Source: Cyclina sinensis
Lineage: Eukaryota; Mollusca; Bivalvia; Venerida; Veneridae
NCBI GenBank assembly: GCA_012932295.1
Contig: JAAONU010000008.1
Location: forward strand, 38,306,949 to 38,370,948
Length of the DNA: 64,000 nt
Reading direction: 5' to 3'
The position numbers and the translations under genes were made by a program. Under the pieces are notes generated by a model, which saw nothing but the letters and a program-made list of their open reading frames with translations, made no database searches and was not told the DNA's origin. This document shows positions 49,001 to 59,842 of the stretch, piece by piece; the first letter of the stretch is position 1, and every line of letters begins with the position of its first letter.

Positions 49001-52000
49001 AGGTATTTGCCACCTGTACTTGTCCAAATCATTCCGACTTCTGAATTCCGGAAACTTCCAAAATCCGAACTTTTTGGCTGGTCCCATGGGTGTTCGGTTT
49101 TTGGAAGTTCCACTGTATAAAGTTAAAGAATATAGTCTTTACTGAAGTTGTATAACTAATGTGAACTGCTAACATAAGAAGAGGCATTATTTTCCACTGA
49201 CTTACCGACTCTGTGTACAAACAGTTTAGCCTTGGCCGGAAAGTGGTAGTTTATAACGTTATCTAATAGTGGGATATCTATTCCACGGGCAGCCAGATCT
49301 GTTACGATCATTACCATCACCTTGAGATGTTGGAACTTTGCCAAGTTGATTTTACGTGCTGTGGGATCCAGTGAGCTGTAGATGTATGTACAGGAAATTT
49401 CTGCTTTCTGTAGTACCTAGAAATAGAACATCTATGAAAAGTAAAAAGAATCGCATGTGTAGAAATAAAAATTGGTACAGGTCAGGTTGCCATATCTATA
49501 AAATATGGAAGAAAAACCTATGACGAATATTTCTCTTTTTTTTTGTACCTTTTAAATACTTAAAAATAAAACAAAAAATAAAACTTTTAGGTAGATGTAA
49601 GCCTTAACTTAAGAAAATAGCAAATTAAAATGTCAAACAGATAAATGGGCCTGAATCCTCAGTATAATGTAAAGGCCAGCAATTAATACCACTCTATCAT
49701 AGTGACTATTCCAATATAACAGACTAGTCCAATCTGATTAAAATCATATCCTAAACATTGCAATGCTATTAGGATCTAGGGACGACCAACTGAAGGTCAC
49801 CTTCTTGTGACCTATCCATCAGCCAATCAGAGCAACGCTTTCACCCTCATGGAAGTAAATGTTCAACTTGTGAAAATCTATTTATATAGCTGGGATCCCA
49901 AACAATTATCTGCCATGTATAAAGTAAATTGTCACCGAACTCAATTAAATTTATTTGTCAAAATCTTTCAAAATAATGAGATTTATGTTTGTGATTAATA
50001 TCATTTTTCAAAATATCTAAGCACTTTCAATCTCCACTAATGAACATTGTTATGCTAGAGAAGTTTACACGCTGTTTGAACACACATTGTGTACAGGTAT
50101 CGAGACGCGTCATAAGCCGCAGTGTCATTGGCTGGAATATAAATAAAATAGTGGGAATTCCAGGTTATCAACAAGACAGGAATGAATGCGTCATCTTCAG
50201 ATCTAACCGTAGGGAGATCGTGAACTTCAGTCAGATTTCAGACTAGTCAAAATTGTAAGTTCTACATAGTAGTAAAATTGTACCATATTCAGATATTCCA
50301 CGTGGTGTTTGGTGGCAGCAAAGACGACTGTCTGCTGACCTGCTGGTATCACATGCTTCAGTAAGTGTATAAGTACTGCAAGTTTGTCATCTGCTCTACA
50401 CTGTAGAAAGGACAGCTGAAATAAAATATAACAAGACTTAGTACACTTACATTAAAAATGATTTTAACCTTACAGTTACCAAAACTTTCTAATACAAAAC
50501 CCAATATGTAAAATGTCTACATCATCTTTTTGGAAAAGGAATTTTAAAAAGATTCATTTTAAGATTACAAATAATATGAACTTTTTATATTACTTTGTTT
50601 TATTCTAAATGCAACAAAAGGTAAATATGGGCAAAGAAACCTAACTCTGCAACCCGTAACAGAACAAGACAGTAAGTTTAAACTCTACAATTATATGTGT
50701 ATAGCAGAGCTAAAAATTCATGTACTATTGAAGTTCTTATCTAAAAAAACAAATTGCCAAAGACCTCAAAACTTACTGATGCAATGGTGATGCCTATGTG
50801 TAATTCAAACTTCAATTATAGAGGGTATATATAAATAATCAAAAGGTGACGGTCGTTCCAGTAAAACGTATATCCCACATCAGGAATGCACTTTCAAAAT
50901 GGATTATGGATATATGATCTAACTGGAATTGCCCTGACATTTCCATACCTTTAACTGGTCACTAAGTTTCGTGTCAACATCAAGTCTGATCAGCGTGGGA
51001 TCATGAAGGCCGGCTTTAGCAAAATCTACCAACAACTTGGGCAGTGTGGCCGAGAACAGAACTGTCTGTCTGGACTCAGGAAGACGATTTAAAATTTCGT
51101 TCAATTGCTCCTGAAACCCCATCTCAAATAACCTGAAATAAAAGAAACATTTTGTTTCAACAGACTCTAGTTTGTACACTACTGCAACAGAAAGCTAATA
51201 TACCCTGACACTCTTTTTATAAGTAAGACTTTTGTTAAAGTAAGTTTTGATCATTTTAAGATAATTAAGACAAATATAGAGCAGTGCTCATTTCTCCTTT
51301 CAGAAATAAGTAAGAGGGAAACATCAGAACTTTTCCAATTCATTGCAAAAAAGTTAAGATATCATAACGATCTCAGTGCAGCAGACGGGCAAAGAGACAA
51401 AGACTGAACCACTCCAAAGTAAGAAAGGGGAAATTCATAAAGTGAAATCTAGCAAGATATAAAACAGATGATATAAATATCCATTTACACTTGCATTCAA
51501 AACCATCACATAGGGAGACTGAAAGGGCTTCTTTGTAAGAAAAACTCTTTGTTCAAAGGCAACTTTCTAACATAAATTTCAATGTGGTATAAATTAATCT
51601 GGCCTTTTTCCCCAAGTGGTCTTATTTCAAGGGTGGTCTTTAAAACCCAGGTTTGTCTGCTTATGCAATAGTTCTTACCTGTCAGCCTCATCAAAGACTA
51701 CATACTGTACTGATTTCAGCTTCAGATCCATCTCCACGGCAACGTGCATAAATCTTCCTGGGGTAGCAATAATTCTGTAAAACATGGTTTCCTTTCAGAC
51801 GAAGCAGCTTTACATATATTCAGACACTGTATGTAAGTGTTAAATATTACAAGAAAATTGCACTGTGTGTCATATGCACTTAATGAGATACTCAACAAAC
51901 TGTCATCAAACAGTGAAACATAAGAATATCACTTTTCCAAAAATCAAACAAACCAACCAGTGTTACATGTGATTAATGTAAACTAAATGTTAGAAATGAA

Positions 52001-55000
52001 GTAAGCTAGTCAGTGTTACATGTATGTGATTGATGTAAACTATATGTTAGAAATGAAATAAGCTAGTCAGTGTTACATGTGATCAATGTAAAATACATCT
52101 TAGGAATGAAATAAGCCAGTCAATGTTACATGTGATTGATGTAAAATACATGTTAGAAATGAAATAAGCCAGTTAATGTTACATGTGATCAATGTAAAAT
52201 ACATGTTTGAAATGAAATAACCCAGTCAATGTTATAATATTTATGTGATCAATGTAAATGAATGTTTGAAATGAAGTAGGCCAGTCAATGTTACATGTGA
52301 TCAATGTAAAATACATGTTGGAAATGAAGCAGGCCAGTCAATGTTATATGTGATCAATGTAAAATACATGTATGAAATGAAGTAGGCCAGTCAATGTTAC
52401 ATGTGATCAATGTAAAATTCATGTTTGAAATGAAGTAGGCCAGACGATGCTACATGTGATCCATGTAAAATACATATTTGAAATGAAGTAGGCCTGTCAA
52501 TGTTACATGTGACTGATATAAAATACATATTTGAAATGAAGTAGGCCAGTCAATGCTACATGTGATTGATGTAAAATACATATTTGAAATGAAGTTTGCC
52601 AGTCAATGCTACATGTGATTGATGTAAAATACATATTTGAAATGAAGTAGGCCAGTCAAAGTTACAATTGATTAATGTAGAATAATTATCAGAAATAAAT
52701 TAATCCTGCCAATGTTGAATGCATGTTAGGACTCAACAAAATCAGTCAATATAATAAAATGTACCTAGAAACAAGTGAACCAGAGCAATTTACATGTATA
52801 CAAGAGCCGGTCAAACCGGGTGATGCTCCCCAAATACCAAGTAGGTTTTCGACACAGAATAGTGTGCATAAAGTCTTTGCCAAATTCAGCATAAAGATAT
52901 TATGTTATTGGTAGTTGCTGAAAAAGTTTAAAACTGTTTAAATATGCAATGAAGAATGTAAGACAGTTACCATTTTATTCTTTATTTTTCTATCAACTCA
53001 GACAGTGGCAGTCCTATCCAGACAGAGTCATGGTCACTGAAGTAGGCTGGTGAAAGGTAAACCAGAGGTTTTTGATACCTCTTGTAGTTTCAGAGTTATG
53101 TCTCGGACAAAGTTCAAAGTGTAAAAATGAACAAAGGGCAACAACTCAAAAATTAGGCAATGCAGAGTTATGGTTCTTATGCACTGCACTTCTACTCAAT
53201 AAGATCTATCTACCTACAAAGTTTCTTCTTGAATGATACTTCCTGTAGTTTCAGAGTTATATCCTGGACAAGAAAATGCGGACGGATGGATGGACAAAGC
53301 GGCGACTTTATGCTCTCCCTTAGGGGAGCATAAAAATGGTAATCACAGGAATCAGTCTCACCAATCAATGTCACAAACATACGGATTCAAGCTAACCAGT
53401 CAATGTTACTTACATGTCAGGATTTGAATGTAAGGCAGAAAACTGGTCCTCCATTCTATCACCTCCCAGCACCACAGCTGCACGTAGACCTGTGTATTTC
53501 CCTAACTGAAACAAGAAAAGATAACAGCATATACCAGTTAACATACATTATTTATTCATATGTATTCTTTAAACCTTCTCAACTCAAGTAAAAAAAAGTA
53601 ATAAACACAAATAAACAATTTAAGACTGAGTGGGAAGCAGACTATTAAGGGATTAAGAACTGTAATTAATTGAAATGTACGTGTATGCTTATTCATTACA
53701 TGGATCTATGTACATGTATACCAAGGAACAACTTTTAAACTTTTTTACTGTTTTTAAAGACTTGTTCTTTTTCATTTTGTTATTGTATATTTTCACATTT
53801 TCTGAGATGTAATATATTTTTATACATATAGTCTAATATCAAATGCAGTGGAACAGCACTAGTTCAAAGTCATTGTGACTGGGAAAAAACTTTAGATTAA
53901 TGATAGTTATGATCTGAAACAAGTTCCGGTCCTGTCATGAGAAAAGTGTCCTGTGTAAATCGCAGATGGGTGAACTTATTAATACAATGAGAAAATGAAG
54001 AATCCTTTTAAATTTCATTTTCTTTTTAATATAACAAACAGCACTCATGTAATAGCTACAAATAAAACATAAATGCAAAGTAAACATTCTAAAAATTTTC
54101 ATAGCACGTATGGAAAATGCATATTATACAAGGAAACATTTATTCAAAGGAAATAGCACTAGACACTTGAAAAAAATAAACGCATTTAAGGCACACATTT
54201 GACTGTCACTAGAACACTAATATTTAATGATGTAACCGCTTATTATTTCTTAGATTGCTGGGCAATGTTATGTATGAAATTGAATGTTTCTCAAGACCTT
54301 ATATTACTTTTCGAAAATAGCAACTGGGTCAAACTGAAAATTAAGAAGAGAGCAACAATTTTTATTGCCAACAGCAAAATAAACTCAATGTTAAATTTTG
54401 AATCTTGAATGCAATTTTGTTTTGCACACTTACACACATCATTATTTTCTACAATTTTCAATATAAGTGAGGCACAGCCAGTTTAACAGCTTTTTATTCA
54501 TTCCTGCTGTGAAGATGCTGACAGGTGTGAAAAAAAAAAAACAAGACATCAGCCGCAATTATGCAAACACTAATCACCAACTTCGGATTACTGACTGAAA
54601 TTAATGAAGAAACTGTTATGTTAGGATTTCACTTCGGACTGCTGATATTTCAGATTTCAAAACTTCCGATTCCACCATGTTTATTAAGTTAAATTAATAA
54701 GAAAAAAAATCGGGACCAAGAAAATTATTCAAATTAGCGATAAATTTGGTTGATTGAAGTTCGTACAACTGATGTTCCACTGTATTTACACTTGATAAAT
54801 ACAAATTAATTCATTATGCAGTAAGGTACCGCGTCTACAGCTACATGAATGAAATACCTCTTTTGCAAATTTGAGGGTCTGCAGTGCAAGCTCCCTAGTT
54901 GGGGACATAATAAGGGCCCGTGCCCCAGACTTGGCACTGTGTGTCTTCAAGTTCTCGAACATAGGTATTAGAAATGCAGCAGTTTTGCCACTGCCAGTTC

Positions 55001-57978
55001 TAGCCATGGCAACCACATCTTTACAATCCATGATAACTGGGATTGTCTGAAAGAGGAAAAATGAGAATTCAAAAATGTATGAAAAAATTAAACTTGTCTA
55101 GGTTAAATTATTACTGCTACAAAAATGAAATAAATGTTTTGATTAACCTTTACGTTGCTGGAGGCAACTGACTTTGACAAACATGCAAACCAAGATCTGC
55201 CTGCACCTCTTTCTGCAGTCTGATCATGGTCTGCACTATCCAACATTCAGTCAGTAAATTTTTAAAAAGGCACCCCAAAAACAATTTATGGATCCATCCA
55301 AAATGAGAGATGGACAAGTCCATTTTAGATATTTAGTATGTTAAGAGTTAAACAAATTACTAGGAAAGAGCAAAAAGATTATTTATAACTACCTTTCTTT
55401 GTATTGGTGTAGGGATTTTATAGCCCTTCCTTGTCACTCCTTTGAACACATTGTGAGAAAGACCTAAACACAGAACAAACTAATACAACAAATCATTTAC
55501 AAAAACTTACAAGGTCTATCTTAAAAACTTTGTACAGTTATTTTTAAAAACAGACAAGAAAACTTCAGAATGTTGTTCTCTTGGTTATCCTTTTAAAGCG
55601 ACTGACTCACAGATGGGCTGACGATGAAAAAAAGAAAATGTTCGAACATCTTGAAATTTTTGCTGTAATTGTGAAGAACATATTTAAACTAAGTTACTGA
55701 CCCATTTTTTGATACAGAAAAACATCAAAATATAAAATTTTACGCACTTTTATCGGTAAAAAAATTTACCCCGTTAGTCACAGGGTAGATACTTTAGTTT
55801 TAAGATTAATTTTGACGCATCCTACTAAACAGGCGCTGTGGCTCAGTGGTCTAGATCGTCGCTCTATATTTTACTGATCGAAAGGTGATGGGTTCGAATC
55901 CTGGTTAAGTCAAAACTTTTTTTCAGTTTTCATGGTGTATAGAAGCATAATATTATGTTTTTTCCATAGTATATTAAATTCTCTTCAATTTTAAAGAAAA
56001 AAAAATTTTCTGCAAATTTCTGTGAGTCAGTCACTTTAAATGTTCTGAAGAAACTTTTTCTCTACAAGTGAAAAGAAGTCTTTCAAACCAAGTAAGCTGA
56101 ATACAAACATTTCAACTTCCAAAAATGGCATTAAATGACACTTGCATCACATCTTAAATGCTTTGGTCCAGTCATAATAGTTTGGTTGAGTAGATTTACT
56201 GTTATTCAGATGATTACCTACCCATGGACTGAAATCCTCCAGACTTCTTTTTCTTCCTGTTCTGTTGTACTAGAAGTTTGCGAACATCACTAGATTCCTG
56301 ATCAACATCATCATCATCAGACTCATAATGGACCTCTTCATTCTAGAATGTTCAGTGTGATGGATAGCTAGATATATTTAAACTTAATATTGGTTTGTTT
56401 TCCTTAGACATAAAAACTCATGTATTTTTTAATTTTCTGAAAAAACAAAACCCACAAAAAAACTTTGAAAGTTCAGTATCTGGTGTATTTTGTCTGTTTC
56501 AAATCTTCCCTGTGGCAACGGATTAAGTTCACTGATAATGATAAGGACACAGGTTAGAATGCAGTTATCTATTTATTTATTAAAACTGATTGGTTTTCTC
56601 GATAAGCTCTCTGTCTCAGTTAGGGAAGCAAAATAATGGAAGTGTTATATTTTAGGCTACTGACAGGTAAGTGTCTATCGATATTTCTTTAAAGCCGTAA
56701 AAGGTGTTAATTGTTTTTGTTCAGTGGTTAATTGGCATTTTATTGATGTTTATAACAGTTTATTTCAGATCTACTTAAAATTCAATAAAATGTGAGGGTT
56801 TTCCCCCCCGCAGTGTCATTCTATTATAGATCGATCAGTGTCTATAGCCATCTAGTTATTAATATCTGGAATTAAGAAAACTGAGGAAAAAATGACAAAA
56901 CAAGATCTTTCTCCAGATGCTAAAGCATTTACTCCAAAGTATAAAGCACACTGGTTTGATCTCATATTGATTATGGAAATTTGGTCTACTGTCCTGTTAC
57001 AAAGAAATGCAAGCAATTAATTGAAAATGTACAAAGGCGTGCTACAGCTTTGGTTCCTGAAATTAGAGGTTTATCCTACCAGGAGAGGTTGAGGGAATTG
57101 AACATGCCTTCATTGAATTACCGGAGGAAACAGTTCAACTATTTCAAATTATACATGAAAAGTGACAGTGTAAATGTCAGCACTATCTTTAGTTTTGCTG
57201 GAAACGGTGGTACTGGGGTCATAACTTAAAACTCTATAAACCTAAAGCCAAGAAATCATTACGTTTAAATTCATTTGGGCACCACACCATATTGTTCTGG
57301 AATAAATTACCAGAAGACATTGTTTTAAGTGGTACAGTGAACTCTTTCAAATCAAGACTGGATAAATTTTGGACTTCAAGACTTTGTTGTAAATTCCTGC
57401 ACTGATTAAAGCGGAGACGTCAAAGAAGAAGCTGAAGGGGACTGTATTAGCTTCAGGAGCTACAGAGTGTCCCCAGAAGACAAAAGGTGAAAGTAATCTA
57501 AAGTGTAAATAGATTTAAAATGGTTATTATAATGTTTTCTATGATATAATGAATAAAACATCCAGTTTCGATGCCATTTACAAAATCTCCCTTAAAAAAA
57601 ATCCCATTCTCACTGACTGCAGCTCGAGATACCTGGCATGTACGAACAGACAGACCATGCAGTTTCCTGCCAAAGACTGAATTTTTAGTTTATATCAAAA
57701 TTTAATTTTAGATAAATCTTGTTTACTTTTGACTTATCTGGCTCTTCATCAACCTCTTCAAAATCAGAAATGTCCTCATCTTTATTTTTCTTATCTTTCC
57801 ATGATTTACTCTTCTTTTTCTTATCCAAGCCTTTCTGCTGTTTTCTCTTAATGCCCTTCGCCGAAGGCTGCGGCTTTAGATCATTTAACTGTTTTTCGGG
57901 TTTCTTTTTCTGGAACGAATCTGAACTTTTTTTAACTTTCATTTTATTAAAACCTCGCCTTGACTTTTGCTTAGACAT
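34019..57978 (-). CDS. DDX54: DDX54 / Dbp10-type DEAD-box RNA helicase, complete, 19 exons
   Basis: Exons in transcript order: 57727-57978, 56222-56342, 55393-55463, 54858-55046, 53414-53505, 51679-51774, 50949-51132, 50284-50415, 49206-49416, 46707-46841, 44981-45072, 43805-43940, 43192-43265, 40320-40505, 39582-39751, 39086-39190, about 38586-38691, 36135-36261, 34019-34215. All other junctions are GT-AG and in phase; the total is about 891 aa against 881 in human. Q motif GFQSMG..PTPIQ (about 119-146), ARTGSGKT (163-170), DEAD (270-273), SAT (301-303), LAARGID (420-426), [11 protein letters not shown] (447-457). The DBP10-type C-terminal region ([17 protein letters not shown]) is present, then a basic tail. 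An in-frame TAA is 9 nt before the ATG. The family acts in nucleolar large-subunit assembly; vertebrate DDX54 (DP97) is also a nuclear-receptor cofactor. The exon 17 donor is unclear: after tctaat the next GT sites at 38573 and 38562 are poor and a GC donor is possible. Confidence 0.95.
34224..34395 (-). repeat. Two-copy tandem duplication of about 85 bp before the last DDX54 exon
   Basis: The block tgtaggtaaagtatcttg...gatttgacctgtaggc occurs twice in a row, directly upstream (in transcript sense) of the exon 19 acceptor at 34216. The two copies differ by a 4-base gap and few changes. Confidence 0.8.
34955..36062 (-). repeat. 39-bp minisatellite in DDX54 intron 18, open on both strands
   Basis: About 28 copies of a unit cagactggtcttagtcagac plus tcattcctgatacaacttt. 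As 39 is 13 codons and the unit lacks stops, the minus strand stays open for 316 codons (a 13-residue repeat [13 protein letters not shown]) and the plus strand for 218. The left copies decay. It is flanked by real DDX54 exons and has no start context, so I do not call a gene. Confidence 0.9.
36390..38505 (-). mobile_element. Large interspersed repeat with internal 321-bp tandem units, in DDX54 intron 17
   Basis: The outer ends aaacaagagggccatgatgg and caggtgagctaaaaa match the 8855-9932 element in reverse. Inside are four copies of a unit of about 321 bp, marked by ttaagggcccccggggcggg at about 36842, 37164, 37487 and 37809, plus a worn fifth. Short GGAC microsatellite (38433-38444) near the end. 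No protein seen. Confidence 0.75.
38667..38805 (-). repeat. Tandem duplication covering the exon 17 acceptor of DDX54
   Basis: Copy 1 (38667-38735) includes the real acceptor and the first 25 exon bases. Copy 2 (38736-38805) repeats the same 69-70 bp, giving a second acceptor (ag at 38761-38762) followed by 25 exon-like bases. Use of this outer acceptor would read DRKRKKYV, then SLNYF and a stop. Confidence 0.85.
40588..41862 (-). repeat. 27-bp minisatellite in DDX54 intron 13 (main block)
   Basis: Roughly 45 copies of cctcttacaataaagtcaaa plus cagcact. It is nine codons long, so the minus strand stays open for 395 codons as a [13 protein letters not shown] repeat. Copies alternate in a two-unit rhythm in the right half (gccatcctc / gcactactc), a simple higher-order pattern. 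It continues as a worn block at 42643-42960 beyond an inserted element. Confidence 0.9.
41865..42640. mobile_element. Repeat element with four internal copies, inserted in the 27-bp minisatellite
   Basis: The left end has catatgtctccctc, the right end aatatgtctccccc..tttggggggagacata. Inside are four copies of a unit of about 155 bp (cctccaagtgtgaccttgac, caaagtgggttctgcacgtc, gaggtgaacatctgacccaa) and a GACA/GGAC microsatellite at 42552-42586. It separates the two blocks of the 27-bp array, so it is younger than that array. Confidence 0.75.
42643..42960 (-). repeat. 27-bp minisatellite, degenerate right block
   Basis: About eleven worn copies of the ctcttacaataaagacaaac-type unit, more diverged than the main block. 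Confidence 0.8.
44093..44352 (-). mobile_element. tRNA-derived SINE, same family as 32716-32976, in DDX54 intron 11
   Basis: Minus-strand head with gactcagtggttgagtgg and a B-box-like gggttcgattcc; body with ggtaacctaaccc; tail ending in the aaaggtaaag-type sequence. A target duplication could not be fixed. Confidence 0.75.
45480..45575 (-). mobile_element. Possible worn tRNA-like SINE head
   Basis: The minus strand has ggtcagatggttaaagttg and a gagttcaagcc B-box-like string 50 bp apart, in DDX54 intron 10. Too degraded to assign. Confidence 0.35.
46939..47237. mobile_element. Foldback MITE in DDX54 intron 9
   Basis: The termini are inverse complements: cagaccttttcacaaaaaat at the left and attttttgtgaaaagatctg at the right. 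The interior repeats cttacga/tcgtaag motifs in both orientations, so the whole segment can fold. No protein; the target duplication is unclear. Confidence 0.75.
47585..47866 (-). mobile_element. tRNA-derived SINE in DDX54 intron 9
   Basis: The minus strand starts gttggatgtggtccagtggt with an A-box-like segment and a B box gagttcagtccc. The body is unlike the other SINEs in the window. Confidence 0.65.
48187..49115. mobile_element. Non-autonomous Tc1/mariner- or pogo-type element, 929 bp, TA target duplication
   Basis: The ends are cagtggaacttccgaaaacc and the inverse complement ggttttt..ggaagttccactg, flanked by TA (48185-48186, 49116-49117). Inner copies of the same end sequence (cttccgaaaaccgg, cttctgaattccgg) lie near both ends. 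No transposase frame. Confidence 0.8.
51955..52715 (-). repeat. Minisatellite of about 53 bp in DDX54 intron 5
   Basis: About 14 copies of gaaatgaagtaggccagtca, atgttacatgtgatcaatgt, aaaatacatgttt. Point changes and small indels are common, so it looks older than the 76-bp array. Confidence 0.85.
52801..53336 (-). mobile_element. Interspersed GGGGAGCAT repeat in DDX54 intron 5, reverse copy
   Basis: Same family as 13007-13620: caagagccgg..gatgctcccc at one end and ctcccttaggggagcataaa at the other, with cagtgcataagaaccataac internally and a short GGAC/GGAT run near 53280. Confidence 0.65.
53846..54782. mobile_element. Second CAGTGGAAC-ended non-autonomous element in DDX54 intron 4
   Basis: Starts cagtggaacagcactagttc and ends gatgttccactg followed by ta. 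The ends match those of 48187-49115 over about 9 bp and the length is alike (937 bp). The left flank is tg, so the target duplication has decayed or the boundary is off by a little. Confidence 0.6.
55592..56040. mobile_element. TIR element with a tRNA-like core, in DDX54 intron 2
   Basis: The termini are inverse repeats of about 22 bp: TTTAAAGCGACTGACTCACA at the left, TGTGAGTCAGTCACTTTAAA at the right. The centre (about 55831-55915) has a tRNA-like segment with A box tggctcagtgg and a perfect B box ggttcgaatcc. So TIRs and a Pol III promoter-like core occur in one 449-bp unit. Confidence 0.75.
56880..57400 (+). pseudogene. 3' end of a LINE reverse transcriptase with frameshifts, in DDX54 intron 1
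   Basis: Translation gives [26 protein letters not shown], split here as [46 protein letters not shown], then after a frame change [23 protein letters not shown] and [12 protein letters not shown]. This is the usual C-terminal region of CR1/Jockey-type LINEs. It is antisense to DDX54 and lacks the catalytic domain. Confidence 0.85.
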
Positions 57979-58667
57979 TCTGATTTAGTTTAAAGAACTT
58001 CAATTTTATAACGTGTTCATGGGCGCTGACATATTGAATAAAATCTCTAAATCAACTATTTAACTTTGGCATACACAAACATTATAAAACAATATAACAT
58101 TAAAAATAATTACTATTTAACTTTTGATTATAATTTTAACAAATAGTAATCTATAGACTAAAATATGTTTTTTATTTTATTTAGAGACTTTACAAAATAT
58201 CAACTTCCGGTTAAACGGTGAAGATTAATCTTTTCAAGGATTTCTTATAATATTTTTAATACAACTAATTGAATATTAAAATAAATCCCGTAACGAAACG
58301 AAAAGTATGAAGTTTTAAGTTATTTTAAAGTCTTCATTATCATTATTATTTTGACATTGTTGTTGCTAACTTTTGTCACGCTTTTTCGCGACAGTCTTTC
58401 AGCTTTTGACTCCAAAGTCATGATTAAGGATGCTGGTCGGTTCTTCAAACTAATTAACTTAATTTATTTAGTAGGTGGAAAGTTTTTTCGTTAATTTGAA
58501 TAGTAAATGAGAACTGGCCTTGTCAAACTGAATGTATAGCTGTCAAAGTTCGATAGTATATATGGGTCTGCTAAAGTATACTTTTTAGTGTAAAGAGGCG
58601 TAAAGTATTATAAACACTGCGAAAAGTATCATGACTTAGGCATAAATTATCATTTAAGATGGTGAAA
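57979..58667. promoter_or_regulatory. DDX54 5' flank
   Basis: Upstream region of the minus-strand DDX54 gene. No TATA box is placed with confidence. From about 58555 a repeat with gtaaagtatta motifs begins that recurs at 60085-60215 and 61740-61800. Confidence 0.4.
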
Positions 58668-58936
58668 TGTAGCCGGTTACAGGTTTACAGGGGATAAATC
58701 GATAAGGCAGAACCGTGTGGCTTGGTAGCTCAAGCTATAATTTTTCACCACCTGTTACATTTGGTGCCCAACATAAATAACCTATGTTATAATTTGGCTA
58801 CTGCTTCGGCACCACGAGAATGTTCCACAATATTATTGGTGACTCTGAGAATTCGGGACAAATTCTTTATTTGGAGGGGGTATATGTAGCAGGGTACAGG
58901 TTTACAGGTGATAAATTGATAAGGCAGAACTGTGTA

Positions 58937-59768
58937 CAGTACGCGCCAGGAGGAACTCACATTTTCCGCTTTATTTCGCGGACGCGGAAAAAAAAATATC
59001 CGCCACGACATCGAGGAAAAAAACGGAATTCCTCGATGTCTCGACATCGCGAAATATCACGGCGATATTTGACGACCAGCGCGAAAATAATTAGGGTCAT
59101 AACTCACCTGGATCAGCTGAACATTTAGTGAAATGACCGTAATGAAACTGAGCATTTTACGTCCGCCAATTCTGTGACATTTGGTAAAATTAAAACCAAA
59201 TTTCTAATACATTTGCTGTGTAGGTTTATGTGTACTTACGTCGTTGAAAACGCTCGCTATTGTATACCAAAATCGATCAATAATTTTGTCAAGCGCATAG
59301 AGGATACAGATGTCGCAGTATGGTTTACATGTTGTATGTTTTCTTTAGATATAGGAAAGCAGTTTTACTACATGTAATTCGGAAACCAGTCAATTTATTT
59401 TCTGAAAATAGGGTCAGCTGTTCCGAGAAGCAACAATTACTTTCGGTTTTGAATTGTCATTCCTTCCGTTAACAAATACGAGCATTCGTAAACAAATGCA
59501 TCAGAATGAGAGTTTAATACATTTAAATGATATTTTAAAGCGTAAAATTCGCCGAAATGCGTGTAATCAGGAACCTTTGTGAGCCTCGATACGTCAATTC
59601 TTACCTGTGAAAAAGTTCGCGGAACCATTTAGCGGACGTCCGCCGCGATATTTGGTGACCAAGTCCGCGGCGGTGATCCTCGAAATGCGGCGGATTTGGT
59701 CGCGTTTTAAGGAATGGGTAGTCCGCGACGACCTCGAGGAAAACGAGAGTTCCTCCTGGCGCGTACTG
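58937..59768. mobile_element. GC-rich MITE nested in a TRIM LTR, 832 bp, TA target duplication
   Basis: The ends are cagtacgcgccaggaggaac and its inverse complement gttcctcctggcgcgtactg, flanked by ta (58935-58936, 59769-59770). CAGT-type ends with TA duplication suggest a Tc1/mariner-like mobiliser. The ends are rich in CG (cgcggacgcgg, gtccgcgg), unlike the AT-rich surroundings. No transposase. Confidence 0.8.
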
Positions 59769-59842
59769 TAGCTTGGTAGCTCAGTTGGTAGAGTGTCCGC
59801 CCAGTAAGTGGAAGGCTCTGGGTTCGAGTCCCGGTCGAGCTA
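59769..59842 (+). other. tRNA-like sequence (Thr-AGT-like) in the second LTR of the composite TRIM
   Basis: Acceptor pairing TAGCTTG/CGAGCTA, A box tagctcagttgg, anticodon stem TCCGC/GTGGA with loop CCAGTAA, T arm CTGGG-ttcgagt-CCCGG. 74 nt, the same as the two copies at 5737-5810 and 6007-6080. C at position 33 and the LTR context argue against a functional tRNA. Confidence 0.75.

Larger units (their letters stand above)
49206..57978 (-). other. DDX54: DDX54 exons 1-9: basic N-terminus and both RecA-like domains
   Basis: Exon 1 (84 aa) is lysine-rich and ends in an acidic stretch ([15 protein letters not shown]), fitting nucleolar localisation. Exons 2-3 carry the Q motif; exon 4 Walker A and PTRELALQ; exon 5 LGGDRMEDQ; exon 6 TPGR and DEAD; exon 7 FSATLPKLL; exon 8 [10 protein letters not shown]; exon 9 [20 protein letters not shown]. 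All catalytic motifs are intact, so the gene looks functional. Confidence 0.95.

Noticed and set aside
57727..57988. Plus-strand frame at 57719-57988 (89 codons)
   Set aside because: It is the antisense of DDX54 exon 1, which has strong family similarity and an upstream in-frame stop.
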